Shown piece by piece: positions 1 to 10,761 of a stretch of DNA of 64,000 bases. The translations under genes were made by a program, and so were the position numbers. The stretch lies in assembly GCA_964036315.1 (NCBI GenBank), contig OZ038478.1, positions 139,788,860 to 139,852,859 on the forward strand, written 5' to 3'. Positions within the stretch are counted from its first letter, which is position 1, and the number at the start of each line of letters is the position of its first letter. Below the pieces are notes generated by a model. The model had not been told where the DNA came from and made no database searches. It saw only the letters and a list, made by a program, of their open reading frames with translations. This stretch comes from Acanthosepion esculentum. Its lineage: Eukaryota; Mollusca; Cephalopoda; Sepiida; Sepiidae.

Positions 1-112
1 CTGATTGAATTCATCCTGACCTGTTGGAACAAAAATATTGTAACTCAATACCCGGACAGTAAACAGGGTTTGCTCCACAGCTGGAAATCTAGACCAATGT
101 TTGCCATTAACA

Positions 113-770
113 ATTGAATTAACAATTACAATTATGATAAATCCTACCGTTTTGGAGTCATCAACCAGAAAAAAATCGGATTTAATCCCGGTCAGAAAAT
201 CATGCTCTTTGCAAAGACAGTGTGCGCGCGAACTTTGTAAAGAGCATGATTATCTACAAAATAAAATTACAAAATAAAAATAATGCTAGAAACGAAATAA
301 TAATTAATGCGCGAACTTTGTAAAGAGCATGATTATCTACAAAATAAAATAAAAAAATAAAAGTATTGCTAGAAACGAAATAATAATTAATGCGCGAACT
401 TTGTAAATAGCATGATTATTTACAAATTAAGAAAATGCTCTATTTTACTATTTAATTTATTTGATTTTTTAATTTGAAAAGAGAAAGCTTTACGATAAAA
501 AAAAAACAAAAAGACGATTGAGGAAAAAAACAAAAAACAAATGTCATTGCTTTTCGACAGACCCTTAAGTGTGTAGTAATTTACCGGTTGTTACAGCAGT
601 AAACGCAGTAAATAGGCCAACATTTATGCTTGCGCAAGAAAAGTCATTCGGAGTGAATTTAATTACACAAAACCGGTAATGGTAGGCAAATGACCGCGAT
701 TGAATTCGATTTTTTTCTGGTTGATGACTCCAAAATGATAGGTTTTATCATAATTGTAATTGTTAATTCG
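113..770. repeat. Inverted-repeat (foldback) unit of about 0.65 kb
   Basis: The segment at about 115-195 reappears as its reverse complement at about 690-768, with roughly 8-10 mismatches over 80 bp. Both arms contain the stretch AACAATTACAATTATGATAA and, further in, GGAGTCATCAACCAG. The interior holds the 83-bp tandem repeat described separately. A short minus-strand reading frame crosses the right arm (663-851) but matches no family I know. The unit could be a non-autonomous DNA transposon with long terminal inverted repeats, or two opposed insertions of one repeat. Confidence 0.6.
226..426 (+). repeat. 83-bp tandem repeat, about 2.4 copies
   Basis: The motif GCGCGAACTTTGTAAA recurs at 226, 309 and 392, exactly 83 bp apart. 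It is followed each time by a GAGCATGATTATCTAC-like segment and an AT-rich filler. The third unit is partial and fades near 426. It is a minisatellite nested inside the foldback unit. Confidence 0.85.
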
Positions 771-794
771 AGACCAGCATGTACATTTATACGG

Positions 795-2785
795 AAATAT
801 GACGATTTCGAAAAATATTAATAGATATTTAGCTTGAGGATTGAAAAGCAAATTTACCTTGTTTCATTGTCTATGTTAATTTAAATATACATATGAACAA
901 TAAGGCATTTTAGAATGTGATATGATGATCACAGGTGTAATTATAAAATCTAACGAACTTAAGATCATTCAGTCTAATTTAATAAATTCCTTTTTATTTA
1001 AGCTTAAGCAAAAAAAGGTAAACATTTATTGAGTCGTCTACTGTTTTGCAATAGTTTACCAAATTTTTGGGCCAAAATAAAAAGTCGGTTTTAAACGATG
1101 ATTTCAAACATGGCCAGTTTTTCTACCATGGAATAGTAAATTAACATTATCTGTGCATTCGTTCATTTTTTTTATTTCAATTTGTGCTTTATTTAACTCA
1201 GGTAAATAAATTTATTTTAACGTAATTAAAGAAAATATCCATCGGTTTTCTGTTTATTAAAAATGTCATTGTTTAAAATAAGGTCTCATGATAACTCTGA
1301 TTTATTTCAGAAATAAGTTCAAGACAAAGGTGTTTGTGTAGTGTAGCCGTTATCGGCTGAAAATGTGAAATCATCGAAATCTTGTCTCAGTCTCTTGTGT
1401 TCACTTCCGCACTTATGACTCGTGTGGAACTATACTATTTTCCCTGTTAAGTTTGTAATAGTTTCATCCAAAGCAAGTTGATGAACCAGAGAGTTACAGG
1501 CATTGAAAGGGAAAGGGAATGATAAAACTGAGAATGGGGAGGATTGATGAAATGGTAAAAAACGTACAGGGTTCAAACTAAAAAATTAACAAAAAAGGTA
1601 TATAGATTCGACAATTAAGAGTAACGGCAAATGCTAGCCTCAAACAACATATGCCCAATAAAGAACTGTATACCATGTACGTCGCAGCGTTGCCCGCATG
1701 TACATAGCTACACCTGCACCCCCTATATACCGGTACCGCCCGGTCTTAGAAATGTCTGCCTGCGTCCTCGCTTGCATGCATCATACGTTGGTATACTAAG
1801 CTACTCTCCGCTCATCTTTTTAAGGTATGTCCTTCAAAAGTGTTTGATTGTTCTTATTAATGCAATTCCATCCATAAAGCGTTATTTTCTGGCCGTTGCT
1901 CGGGGCTAGATTGTTTCAATGTTTTAGATATTCAGTAAATTTCCTATGGGCGTAATAACTTTAATATAATATGGAATTGTTCACAAATCTAATAATCAAA
2001 CAAAAACAGGAATTAAGCGTCAGAGCTTAATTCAATATCAAGTGCAAACGCATGAACGTTCCCTCCTTCTTCGCACGTTTACTGTAAAGGTGGAGTTAAG
2101 AAGAGATTCTTCGAGAATTTATTTCCTTTTCAAAGATTTAATAAACTTTCTAAAACAATTGTGCATTAAAGTTTTTTCGAATGTAAATTTAGGATGGAAT
2201 CATGAAAAAAACTGTTGGCAAAATGGCAAAAGCCAATTTTGAACCTTTTTTTTTTAGATTCCGTTTATTTAACTGAAATAATCTAAACCATACATTCACC
2301 CGAGACAATTTGTATGTCATATGTAATTTACATGGCACATTCGGAAAGCATCGGATGAAAAACAAGGCTTTTTGAACAGCTTTCCGTGGTTATTAGTTAT
2401 ACGCGGGGAAGCGAGCAAGACTAAAATGACACTTTCTTATTTCTTGCATGATGGCAATTTTTTGCGACATGTTTGAAGAAAATTGGATAAAAAGTAAGTT
2501 ATATAAATTTTATATTAAGTATTACGAAAAACCCGGTTTTTTCACAGTTTTTACAAGTTTTTGTCTGAAGCCAGTCTAGCAGGAAAACTATCAAGCCCTC
2601 TACATAAACCTCGTAACATGAGCTATGTTTTTGCATTAAGTGCAAGGAACATCAACTCATCCAGTAAAAATGTTGCTCGCGTGTAACGTTTTCTTCTTTT
2701 TTTTCTTTTTTTGCCAGAAGTCATACCCGCTCTCAGTTTTATCGATTTTTCAGCCAAACCCGCGGGTGAGTGGTGGCTCTGGATA
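795..2785. other. Stretch without recognisable genes
   Basis: AT-rich sequence of about 2 kb. Short open frames occur (for example 1631-1909 and 2042-2242), but none has a recognisable motif or coding texture. I see no transposon hallmark here. Confidence 0.5.
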
Positions 2786-2789
2786 TTGA

Positions 2790-2925
2790 ACATTTGGACT
2801 TGACCTATATTGCTATATTTGAAACAAGTGGGTAAAATTTAATCGAAATCGGTCGAGAAATGTGGACAGCCATAATTAGCACGCACACACACACACACAC
2901 ACACACAGACTGACACACACATACA
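2790..2925 (+). repeat. Retroelement-like 3' tail ending in (CA)n
   Basis: The segment with TTTAATCGAAATCGGTCGAG at about 2837 runs directly into (CA)n at 2880-2922. The same order, a related AAATCCGTCGAAAATTGCGG segment followed by (AC)n, occurs at 41850-41915. This fits the 3' end of a SINE or LINE family that terminates in or seeds a CA microsatellite. The family is not identified. Confidence 0.5.
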
Positions 2926-3355
2926 TCTTTTGTTCTAGAGATATAGATATTAATTTGTAACTGAAACCATGTCATTTGCATTGTTCCCAATGGAACACTA
3001 TGCGTCTTGATTCGTATCTATGTTACTGTTCCTGTGCTAATTCCATTTCTATATCAAATGCAGTGTCATCACTTTCCGTTATATTTTGAAATGGGTTATT
3101 TCTTCTTTCATCTCTAATTTTGCCTTGATTTCATTAGATTTCATTGTGTTGTTAAGACGAGTCATTTCATTTGTTCATAACTCTTAATGTCGAAGCAGTT
3201 GCTTGTATTTCCTCCTTTGACTTGGCATCAAACAGCGTCACTGATTTCGCGTTCATCGATATAATAATCGCAGATACGACAACGGATTTTTCAAAATGGT
3301 TGCGACATTTCAATCTGTATATAGTTGTGACACCCGTACTGGTCGCGGCACCATT

Positions 3356-3620
3356 TGTGATACCCGACCTCTTTCAATCACGACGCCAATATGTGACGTC
3401 GGTCTTTTGTGACGGGCTAACCCTGGGACATCGGTTGGAGTCTTGTTGGGTTCCAGTACCAACTTGTCATACCCGGTTCGCTTCCAACGCCTGGTCACCG
3501 AAGCAACTGCTTTGATCTCGATTCAATCTAGCCACGTTGTGATTTGATCTTAGGTTGACGAGATCAATCAGACGTCGGGCCGTAGTGCCAGCCGAATCCG
3601 GGTCAAGGTGATACTGCACA
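3356..3620 (-). mobile_element. Probable LTR of a degenerate LTR retrotransposon
   Basis: Read on the minus strand, a 265-bp block starts TGTGCAGTATCACC (3620) and ends GGTATCACA (3356), giving the TG...CA ends of an LTR. Two bases later comes TGGTGCCGCGACCAGTACGG (3353-3334), which has the TGG start and length of a tRNA primer-binding site. Further inside, a 29-codon minus-strand frame opens at 3256 and stops at 3167; it could be the start of a gag gene, but that is weak. No second LTR was found, so this would be a truncated copy. Class is undetermined (BEL/Pao or gypsy-like). Confidence 0.45.
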
Positions 3621-3860
3621 ATAAATGTAGACAAAAAAACAAAACAAAAGCACAAACAACAACTTCAAGGCGAGCGACTGGTTAGGAATAGTGATTAATT
3701 TTATGTCGGTTTGTTGAGTTACAGGAGTGCGTCTCTCTCTTTCTCTCCCAGCCCAAAGAAAAAAAATGTGGATTGTAACACTTTTGCGTTCCTTAACAAG
3801 TTCTGGATATCTGGATTGTTTTTCAATAAAGTTGGCTCTGGTCGAAAATATAAGTAGGAC

Positions 3861-4000
3861 TTCTATAATTTGTTCTTGGTTAGAAGTCTAAGTCGAAAAC
3901 TTGTTTTGGTGGGAAATCTAAAGTCGGACTTCAACGAATTTGTTCTTGGTTAGAAGTCTAAGTCGGAAACTTGTTTTGGTGGGAAATCTAAAGTCGGACT
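3861..4000 (+). repeat. 70-bp tandem duplication
   Basis: TGTTCTTGGTTAGAAGTCTA at 3871 recurs at 3941, and AAGTCGGACT closes both units at 3930 and 4000. The two units are nearly identical, so the duplication is recent. Confidence 0.85.
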
Positions 4001-4581
4001 GTGCGAGGCGTTATGTATCCGAGTCCCCTTGTCTCTTGGGCTCGACTGGATCTCTCTGCGAACTGCACTGCACTGCTCTCTCCTTACTGTACTGTGCTGT
4101 AACTTCACTCACTCTGTCTGGACTGACTAAAACACCCGAAGACGTTTGCTTATATGGACGCCGATCAAAACCTGGCGTGGGGTCGGACGTGGTGTGGCCA
4201 CCACGTTGATTTCAAATCCCCAATAAGGATTTTCTTTGTTTTCGCTCAGAAATATTTATCATTTTCCATTTTTGGAAATCTTCTTCCACTCCCACCCTCT
4301 TCTGCTCTCATATGGGTATCTCACCATACTTTAGAGGGCGTCAACGGTTTTCCCACTTCCTCGCAGTAACATCTCATACCTATCCTCTCAATGGGCGGTG
4401 GCAGGCCTCCTCCCTGCGTCACATGATCACCTCCGCCTGGCTATTCGGCCAATAGGCGTCAAATGATAATCTCAATTTTTATCCAACTTCACGGCATATG
4501 GAATTCCTCAATCAAGTTTTTCGCCAACATTAAGTGGACGGGATTTTGGCGAAATTGGGTTAATTAAATAAATACAATAAC

Positions 4582-5098
4582 ATGGCTTTTGTTATCACAA
4601 ACGAATTTCAACAGAACACAGATGTCCTGTCCAGCCGACCTCTTCAATCCAGTGCCGGACTCTGTGTGCGGTCGGCAGACGACCCATCAAATACTGATAA
4701 CACAAGTTCGTCATCCTGACACAGCCAATGTTTTATCTGCCCAAAAGCTCTGGGATTCTTCAACTAATTTTTACGACAATGACCATCAGAATTTTCGTGG
4801 GTGGCCTTTTTTTCTTTTATCATCTAAGCTGTTAAGTCTTGTCCCTCTTTTTCTTTCTCTTTTTCCTTCCTTTGTCCTCGCAGAGAATTTGGCATATCTC
4901 AGCATCAAACTTCAGCGAGAAAGTAAAAATGATTATCTTGATTCGCACTTGAAAATAACAAAACAAAAAATCTTTTTCACCGATCCCCCGTTCTGGGAGA
5001 ATAAGAAAACAAAAAGAATATCGCTCAGTATGTCTTTCGTTATATCTATCAGTCTAAGTTATCGCTCAGTATGTCTTTCGTTATATCTATCTGTTTAA
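4582..5098 (+). other. Unassigned open reading frames downstream of a CCAAT/GC-box-like segment
   Basis: Two overlapping plus-strand frames occur here: one of 45 codons from the ATG at 4582 (serine-rich end) and one of 169 codons at 4589-5098. The second half of the longer frame is low-complexity and crosses a 41-bp tandem duplication, so most of it is unlikely to be coding. Upstream, GGGCGG near 4393 and CCAAT near 4450 could be promoter-like, but single short motifs are expected by chance. I recognise no domain. Treat as probably non-coding. Confidence 0.15.
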
Positions 5099-5100
5099 GT
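5020..5100 (+). repeat. 41-bp tandem duplication
   Basis: ATCGCTCAGTATGTCTTTCG begins at 5020 and again at 5061. The two 41-bp units differ at only a few positions. Confidence 0.85.
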
Positions 5101-5530
5101 AATCCCCGTAATTAACTTCTGTGGTTAATTAATTGGTTAATTAACCTGCCGTTTCTAAATAGTGTTACATAGTCATTCACTTTCGCACAAATACCTTTGG
5201 GATATGTATGAATACATAGCTTTTACATTTTACCGAATTATAGGCTAAATAGCAGGTCAGATGGATTTAATTAGCTTTGGTTGGTTATCAAGTTTCTAAC
5301 CAAAATATAGAAGAAAAACTCTGAATTTACGATCTGAGGCGTGTTGTCATGGTCACTACGAGAATAACACTCAGTGATAGGGATGTATTCGGTTACGCAT
5401 TTCTATGAAGAGTCTTGCACAAATTTGTGAGGGTAAATATTGATCATAAGTTCATGAACATTTAGATATCTACTAATCTCACTATTTATATATTTCGGAC
5501 TATTTCCCTTATCTTTGTCGCCATATTTAT

Positions 5531-5569
5531 CACAACGTTTCGGCCATTGTACGCTCCGGCCTTCTTCAG
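5531..5569 (-). ncRNA. Hammerhead-ribozyme-like motif, 3' end of the PLE
   Basis: On the minus strand the core CTGAAGA (5569-5563) is followed by a GGCC...GGCC stem II, then GAAA (5541-5538) and the minimal stem III ACGTTGT. Very short stem III is typical of the hammerheads reported in Penelope-like elements. The residue at the cleavage position is G (5531), whereas hammerheads need A, C or U there, so this copy should be inactive. One extra A separates the core from stem II. Confidence 0.55.
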
Positions 5570-5687
5570 ATGGTTAGAATGTCCAACTGAACCCTTTATT
5601 TCGCTCGCTGGGATACACTGTTCTAGTTACACTTGTTTAATGGATGTCAGTTATCAGTTATCTCTTGTTAATTCCCCTCTCCAAGTT

Positions 5688-5762
5688 CGCAACCAGGTAT
5701 TGAACTCGCACACTTTGGGACCTGTCACTAAATCTAACTAACGCCTTTATCCACTGTACCAT
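5688..5762 (-). repeat. tRNA-like segment within the PLE
   Basis: On the minus strand GTACAGTGGATAAAGGCG (box A-like) is followed about 45 nt later by CGAGTTCAATACC (box B-like). The spacing and overall length of about 72 nt fit a tRNA-derived Pol III promoter. It is not a functional tRNA by eye, since the arms pair poorly. It may be a SINE head inserted in the element or part of the element's 3' region. Confidence 0.55.
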
Positions 5763-5971
5763 GTGTCCTTGAAGACACCTGTGTTTGAATTTCTGGGTAT
5801 TATAAAACTAATGTCTTCAGCAATTATGTTTTGCCAGTGCTCATATTGCAATTTTTGCTGTTACCATTTATATTTTTTAACAGATCTCATATTGCATTTT
5901 CATTGTTATTATTGCTTTTCTCTGGCACTCCTTATTACTGGTTCCCATATTGTATTCATTTCTCTTCTTTT

Positions 5972-6503
5972 TCAGCTCAGGAAATTTTTGTGGCTTAGCA
6001 TATGTGCTGATTCCTTAATTTTACGAATTTTCCAATAGTGTACTTTGTCTTTGATCTCAACCTGATCCCACATGGGGCGGTGATCTCCCTTCTCTCTCCA
6101 TATGTGGTCAACCACTCCTGATTTTTCCACTTCCACTCGTGTTACAGCTCCCTGGTCTTCTTGAAGCCTTATGTTAAGAGGGCGGCCAGTCTCCCCTTTA
6201 TATTTCTTTCCGCAGTTGCACGGGATGGAGTACACACAGTCTTTAGTCATGTTCTCATCTATAGTGGGGTCTTACACGGGAGAGATATCTGCGAAGCGTC
6301 GTCCAGCTTTTGAAATTTGTGCTGATGTTATACGGACAGCAGATCCTTTGTATTTGCTCTGATAACCCCTTCACATAAAGCAGGGATACTGTTTTCTGAG
6401 TGTTGTTGTCCTCATCTTGTATCCGCCTATCCCAGCTTTTGGGGGCTGCTGCCATGTATCCAGGGTAGTTGTTATGGTGTAAGATACTACTTATAATGAC
6501 CAA
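5972..6503 (-). pseudogene. PLE protein C-terminus: linker plus GIY-YIG endonuclease (frameshifted)
   Basis: Two minus-strand frames (6503-6255, then 6250-5972) encode consecutive parts of one protein. The first carries the linker with SLLYVKGLSEQIQRICCPYN. The second carries CVYSIPCNCGKKYKGETGRP, that is the CxxC-type zinc ligands and the Y-x-GETGR core of the Penelope-type GIY-YIG domain. The endonuclease nicks target DNA for reverse-transcription priming. The frames are out of register at a run of four C near 6265, consistent with a one-base insertion. There is no reverse transcriptase upstream: the linker begins near the 5' inverted end. Family assignment is confident, activity is excluded. 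Confidence 0.88.
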
Positions 6504-6596
6504 TTCTTTAATGTCACTGGGTCGCCATTTATGACTTTTGCTCGGTGTTTTACCCCAGTGAGCGAAATAAATGGTTCAGTTCGACATTCCAACCAC

Positions 6597-6635
6597 CTGG
6601 AGAAGGCAGGAGCGTACAACGGCCGAAACGTTGTA
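6597..6635 (+). ncRNA. Hammerhead-like motif, inverted 5' end of the PLE
   Basis: On the plus strand CTGGAGA (6597-6603), a GGC...GGCC stem II, GAAA (6625-6628) and stem III ACGTTGT with A at the cleavage position (6635) form a hammerhead layout. The sixth core position is G instead of the invariant A, which should abolish activity. It points opposite to the protein-coding strand, whereas the 3' copy is co-oriented with it. Confidence 0.55.
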
Positions 6636-6734
6636 ATAAATATGGCGACAAAGATGAGGACAACAATAATCCGAATAATGTAAATAGTGTAAGTAACATC
6701 TCCTCTCAGAAATATCGACATCTACTAATCTCAC

Positions 6735-7069
6735 CTTAGTATGGCACAGGGCTACAGTCAATAGACATTAGTGAGTAATGTCCAGAATTGCTTAAATAGT
6801 ATACGACAGATAGTCGCCCTTCAAATTTGGACATCAAACGTTAACCGTATGAAATGTCAGTTTTAACTTCACTTACTACAGGAAACACCTGTCAAAATAG
6901 ATTTATTCGATATAAACTGATGTTAAAAGCAACAAGTTCAGTATTAATATATTGTTTTATTTTGATAAACTCAATTCTGACAAAAGTCACTTTTTTACGG
7001 TCCCGGTAACACTGTTAAAGGCTACCAAAGTAATGCACATACACCTCAGAGTTGATTGAAATAATTTAC
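6735..7069. other. Spacer without recognisable features
   Basis: About 330 bp of AT-rich sequence between the PLE and a SINE. No motif or repeat recognised. Confidence 0.5.
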
Positions 7070-7485
7070 TCGAATATTATGAACTTTCGTGATAGGCACG
7101 TTTGCTTTTTGACCATGATACCTAGGTTCGAATCTCACCATGGTCAATTTGTCAGAAAGGTGACCTCTTGACGTTATCGGTCTAAAGGAGGCGAACCCAG
7201 CGTGCATCGCCGTTGGAAAGTGCCTGAAAATCCTTCCACGGTTTGGCCTAAGCATTGTCAGTGATATTGGGTAGACGGAGCCTTTTGGAGGTGGAGGTGT
7301 TTGTGCTAGCACAAAGTCACAAGTCATCATGACCGAGGGTTTTAGAGTGTTAGCCTTGTTCAGATTTTGATCACGCTAACTAGTGCTCTCTCTCCCAGAA
7401 ACTGTAAGTAAGTTCCGCTCAGCATAGTTGCAGTGAGCTCTTTTTGGTGTTGAACAAACAGAAATGTGCCTGAGCAGGCTTGTGC
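7070..7485 (+). mobile_element. Long tRNA-derived SINE, copy 1
   Basis: The block aligns throughout with the reverse complement of 59508-59924. Near its 5' end GGTTCGAATCTC (about 7113) is a near-perfect Pol III box B. The shared body includes TTATCGGTCT, CCCAGCGTGCA, AGCATTGT, CAAAGTCACAAGTCAT-like and CTCAGCATAGTTGCA segments. At about 410 bp it is long for a SINE. No coding potential is evident; the 7046-7330 and 7376-7669 frames are incidental. Confidence 0.7.
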
Positions 7486-8829
7486 GATGGGGATGTGCAG
7501 TTTGTCTGGAGGTGCAACGACGTTCTGGTCTCTGTCTATCTTTGATGTGGGAAGTTTCGTTGTGTCGATCGATTTTCATTTTAGTCGGCATTCTAATGAT
7601 TCCATCTTCCTTCCCAGCTTTAAAAACATATTGTTGCCAGTAAATACTAAAACACTTTGAACGAAACAAATTTGAGAGAGTATCAAACCATAAATAACAA
7701 TATAATGATCCAAAGTTTAGAAATAGAATTCATTTTAAATTTTCTAACAGCATTCATGCCGCACCCTGTATATATACAGAAGAACTGATATCGATTGCTG
7801 ACATTACTGTGAAGAGAGAGACAGAAAGAGATAAATTGCGGTCATTTTGAAAATTCTATTTTTTTTTCTAATTTTAATATGGATTGTTCTATAGCAACAT
7901 GTTTTCAAGTTGCCGTTGCTCGGGTGTAAAATTGAAATGTTTGGAATATTTTGGAATCTTGAATAAGGAATTTCAATTCAACGCACAATTTTATCGACAC
8001 ATTCCAATTCATTTTTTTAAAATTTGTTTTAAAATACTCTAAAATAAATCAGCTGTGAGATATCCTGTTTCGCCATTTGCTAAGTGGCTTAATACATGCA
8101 CCAGAGGAGAGTGTCTAATTAGAAACAAAAACCTGCTGATTTCCATGGCAAGCTTTCCACAAGAAGAAGACTGACAGAACTCAGGCTTTTAGCGCACACC
8201 CTCATTCATATGGTCCTGGACTAACGTCGGTCAAACTACGTAATATACGTCATGTGCTCAAATGCCGTTTTAAGGTAATAATACCCGCCAAAATAAGCGG
8301 TAAAGTTTATAGGAATAAGAATAAAATCGTGTATCAGTTATAGATTTAAAAAAAGGCTGTAATTATTTTTTAATAAAATTGTGTCATTAGTTTTAGGTTT
8401 CTATCAATAGTCAATTAATAAAGACTGTCCCAGTTTGGGGAGGCCGCATACCAACAGGCTACAGCTGTATGAGTAAGAAAACTATTGCACTTCTAATTTT
8501 CAAAACAATAGACAGGCATTATTTGATTAATTGGAGGACGATAAATGCATAGAATATATCTTATATTAGGATTGAGGAAATTAGATACACATTGTGATAG
8601 TTATATTTAAAATGTACAGTATAGTATTAGAAATTCTTGTTTGAATGCAGTTAAACCAGTAATGCCCACAGAAACATTCGGTATTAGTTATAAAATTACA
8701 ATATAAAATTGTAAAAATAAAAATAAAATCTGTTATTATAGGTTTCTAAAACTTTCAGTAAGAATTAAAGGTTAAAAATTCGATATCACATTTAGTTTTA
8801 TAAGGATTTAGTACTAATTAACGGTTTTT
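7486..8829. other. Stretch without recognisable genes
   Basis: AT-rich sequence. A motif like TTAGTTTTAGGTTTCTA near 8390 recurs in looser form near 8735 and 17725-17790, but the copies are too diverged to define a family. Confidence 0.4.
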
Positions 8830-9345
8830 ACCTGTGTCAATTGTTTTTAGAGATAGATTTTATAAATTTCAACCATCAAAATTACTGGATGCTCAGTCAA
8901 TGAATACCAAAACATTTTTCTCGTCAAAATCCATCATGCGCATTCATAAATCTACCATTCGTCCATGCCTTGAATACTGCTGCCATATCTCGTCTGTTGT
9001 TCCTGTGTCATATGTCAAGATTCTTGACAGAATTCAAAGAAGGGTTGCAATGTAATCGTGATTTAACATCTCGACTTCAGTCACTTTCTCACCGATGTGA
9101 TTTGGGTTCTCTCTGAATATTCTAGAAATATTTTCATGTCAACTGTTGATGAGCTTTTTCCCTTAGTGCCCTGACTACATGAATTTGAGTGTGCTACTAG
9201 ATTGGAACTAGATCTCACCGTTGTACTACTGGACTAACTAAATGTACTCTAACCGTTTATTTTATCCCGCTAGTTAACCGAGGAACTACCATCCAATTTC
9301 TTGATTCCTGCCCATTACAATTCAGAGAAAAATTAAATGCAACGT
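8830..9345 (+). pseudogene. LINE reverse-transcriptase C-terminal fragment
   Basis: The plus strand encodes TIRPCLEYCCHISS and VSYVKILDRIQRRVAM, typical of the region after the RT palm in CR1/jockey-like LINEs of molluscs. After a frameshift near 9055 the next part continues with an SRLQSLSHRCDLGS-like and DELFPLVP-like stretch up to about 9200, then weaker homology to about 9345. It is a 5'-truncated, decayed copy with several stops. The same protein tail recurs at 9665-10061, 12130-13060, 15690-15860, 23570-24010 and 58315-58640. Confidence 0.7.
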
Positions 9346-9547
9346 AAATCGGCATGTTCAGTCTTCCTGAATCCAGTTCCTTATTGTCTTCTCCCCATTT
9401 CTCTTCACTAAATTTCCTCTTTCTCTTCCAATCCCAGTAACATCGGGTCCTAAAGACAGAATTACATTGCTTAGGGTGAAATCATATTTTTTTTAGTCAT
9501 CTCACCTCAAGTAAGGCAACATAGCCACTAAAACGTATGTGATTACT

Positions 9548-9549
9548 GA

Positions 9550-9639
<90 letters not shown>
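9548..9639. repeat. (TA)n microsatellite
   Basis: About 85 bp of uninterrupted TA preceded by GTGTG. It adjoins the 3' tail of a minus-strand LINE fragment. Confidence 0.97.
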
Positions 9640-9644
<5 letters not shown>

Positions 9645-9664
9645 TAAGGAGTGAGAACAATAAA

Positions 9665-10061
9665 AGAAGATAATTTAAGAAGACAAAAGATAACGCTTGA
9701 CGTTGCGTTTAAATTTTTGAAGATCAAACTTGACTGGAAAGCAAGAAGCCGGGAGAGAGTTTCACACATTCGAGAATAATATACTGTTAACAGTGAACTT
9801 ACTGTTACGTATAATCATTTCAACTGTGAAATAATGATATCTTGCTGCCAAACTTGTAATGCATTTAAATTCATAATGTGAGGGTACCATAGATGAAAGT
9901 TCATCAGAACATTTACCTTGAAAGCATTTATAGAAAAGGCATAGGGAAGCTACATTACGACAGTAGATAAGTCTAGATGCCAGGTCAGGACTAATAACAT
10001 TCCATATTGTGCGTGCATTTTTATCAATGACCTCTAAATATGTAGCAAGAGTACCAGACAA
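9665..10061 (-). pseudogene. LINE ORF2 C-terminal tail
   Basis: A 99-codon minus-strand frame (10061-9762) reads with the family pattern RNVASLCLFYKCFQGKCSDE followed by LSSMVPSHYEFKCIT. Past the stop, in the neighbouring frame, comes an SLPASCFPVKFDLQKFK-like end. This is the conserved C-terminal cysteine-poor tail of the CR1/jockey-like LINE that occurs throughout this window. The copy is 5'-truncated and ends at the (TA)n tract, which may be its tail. Confidence 0.75.
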
Positions 10062-10454
10062 AATGAGGTAGCAAATTTTCTAAACATGGACAAATGGAAG
10101 ACTAGTAAACATATACGACATATTCTGGCGAGAAAAAATTTCTAGCACAATACAGTGAACCAACATTCGATATAATCTTTCCACCAAAGTTTTCCATATA
10201 AGGAAACGGCTATTATTACAACCCACACAAAATGCGACAATAAGCAATAATGAATTAAATAAAGTACCCTTGCATATTTTCTACACGTCTTTGTATGTGT
10301 ATTTCTTTAAATCGAGAGAGGAATCATTAAAAAAAGAATGTATTTTAATTGAGATAAAATTAATGTACTAACGTGAATAGAGATTAATTTATTGTATACA
10401 CAATTAATAAATCTATCCATGAAGTATTAATGGATTAACTTTCAATCCAAAATG
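10062..10454. other. Stretch without recognisable features
   Basis: About 390 bp of AT-rich sequence, nothing recognised. Confidence 0.4.
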
Positions 10455-10761
10455 TTTATTTCTTCAAGCATTATTATAGCGGATAATCGTATTTGAAAAT
10501 GATGTCGTATTTTCATTTTTACTTCAAACAGTATGTATTACGTCTATCGGCATACGCACTCTAAAAACCTTAATAAAGAAAACTGCTCGGCTACGACATG
10601 CATCACAGTACAGCAAGGCGCTATTATCTATTTTAAGGACGCACACACTCCTCACTAAAATATTTTCTCCAAAGCTCATATCTGCTTTATTTTCGTATTC
10701 AAACCTTAAACAAAACAATTTCTAAAAAAATAATGCGAATTTATTTTTGATGTGAAATTTT

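Larger units (their letters stand above)
5468..6734 (-). mobile_element. Penelope-like element, 5'-truncated, with 15-bp target duplications
   Basis: A 1,237-bp insertion (5483-6719) is flanked by the direct repeat ATCTACTAATCTCAC at 5468-5482 and 6720-6734. Its two ends are about 150-bp inverted copies of one another; both contain CATATTTAT(C/T)ACAACGTTTCGGCC. Between them, the minus strand encodes the linker and GIY-YIG endonuclease end of a Penelope-like (PLE) protein. The reverse-transcriptase part is missing. Inverted or tandem pseudo-LTRs and variable target duplications are known for this class. Each end also carries a hammerhead-like motif, and a tRNA-like segment sits in the 3' part. 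Confidence 0.85.

Noticed and set aside
226..426. CRISPR-like array
   Set aside because: The units are contiguous 83-bp tandem repeats without unique spacers, and the genome is eukaryotic.
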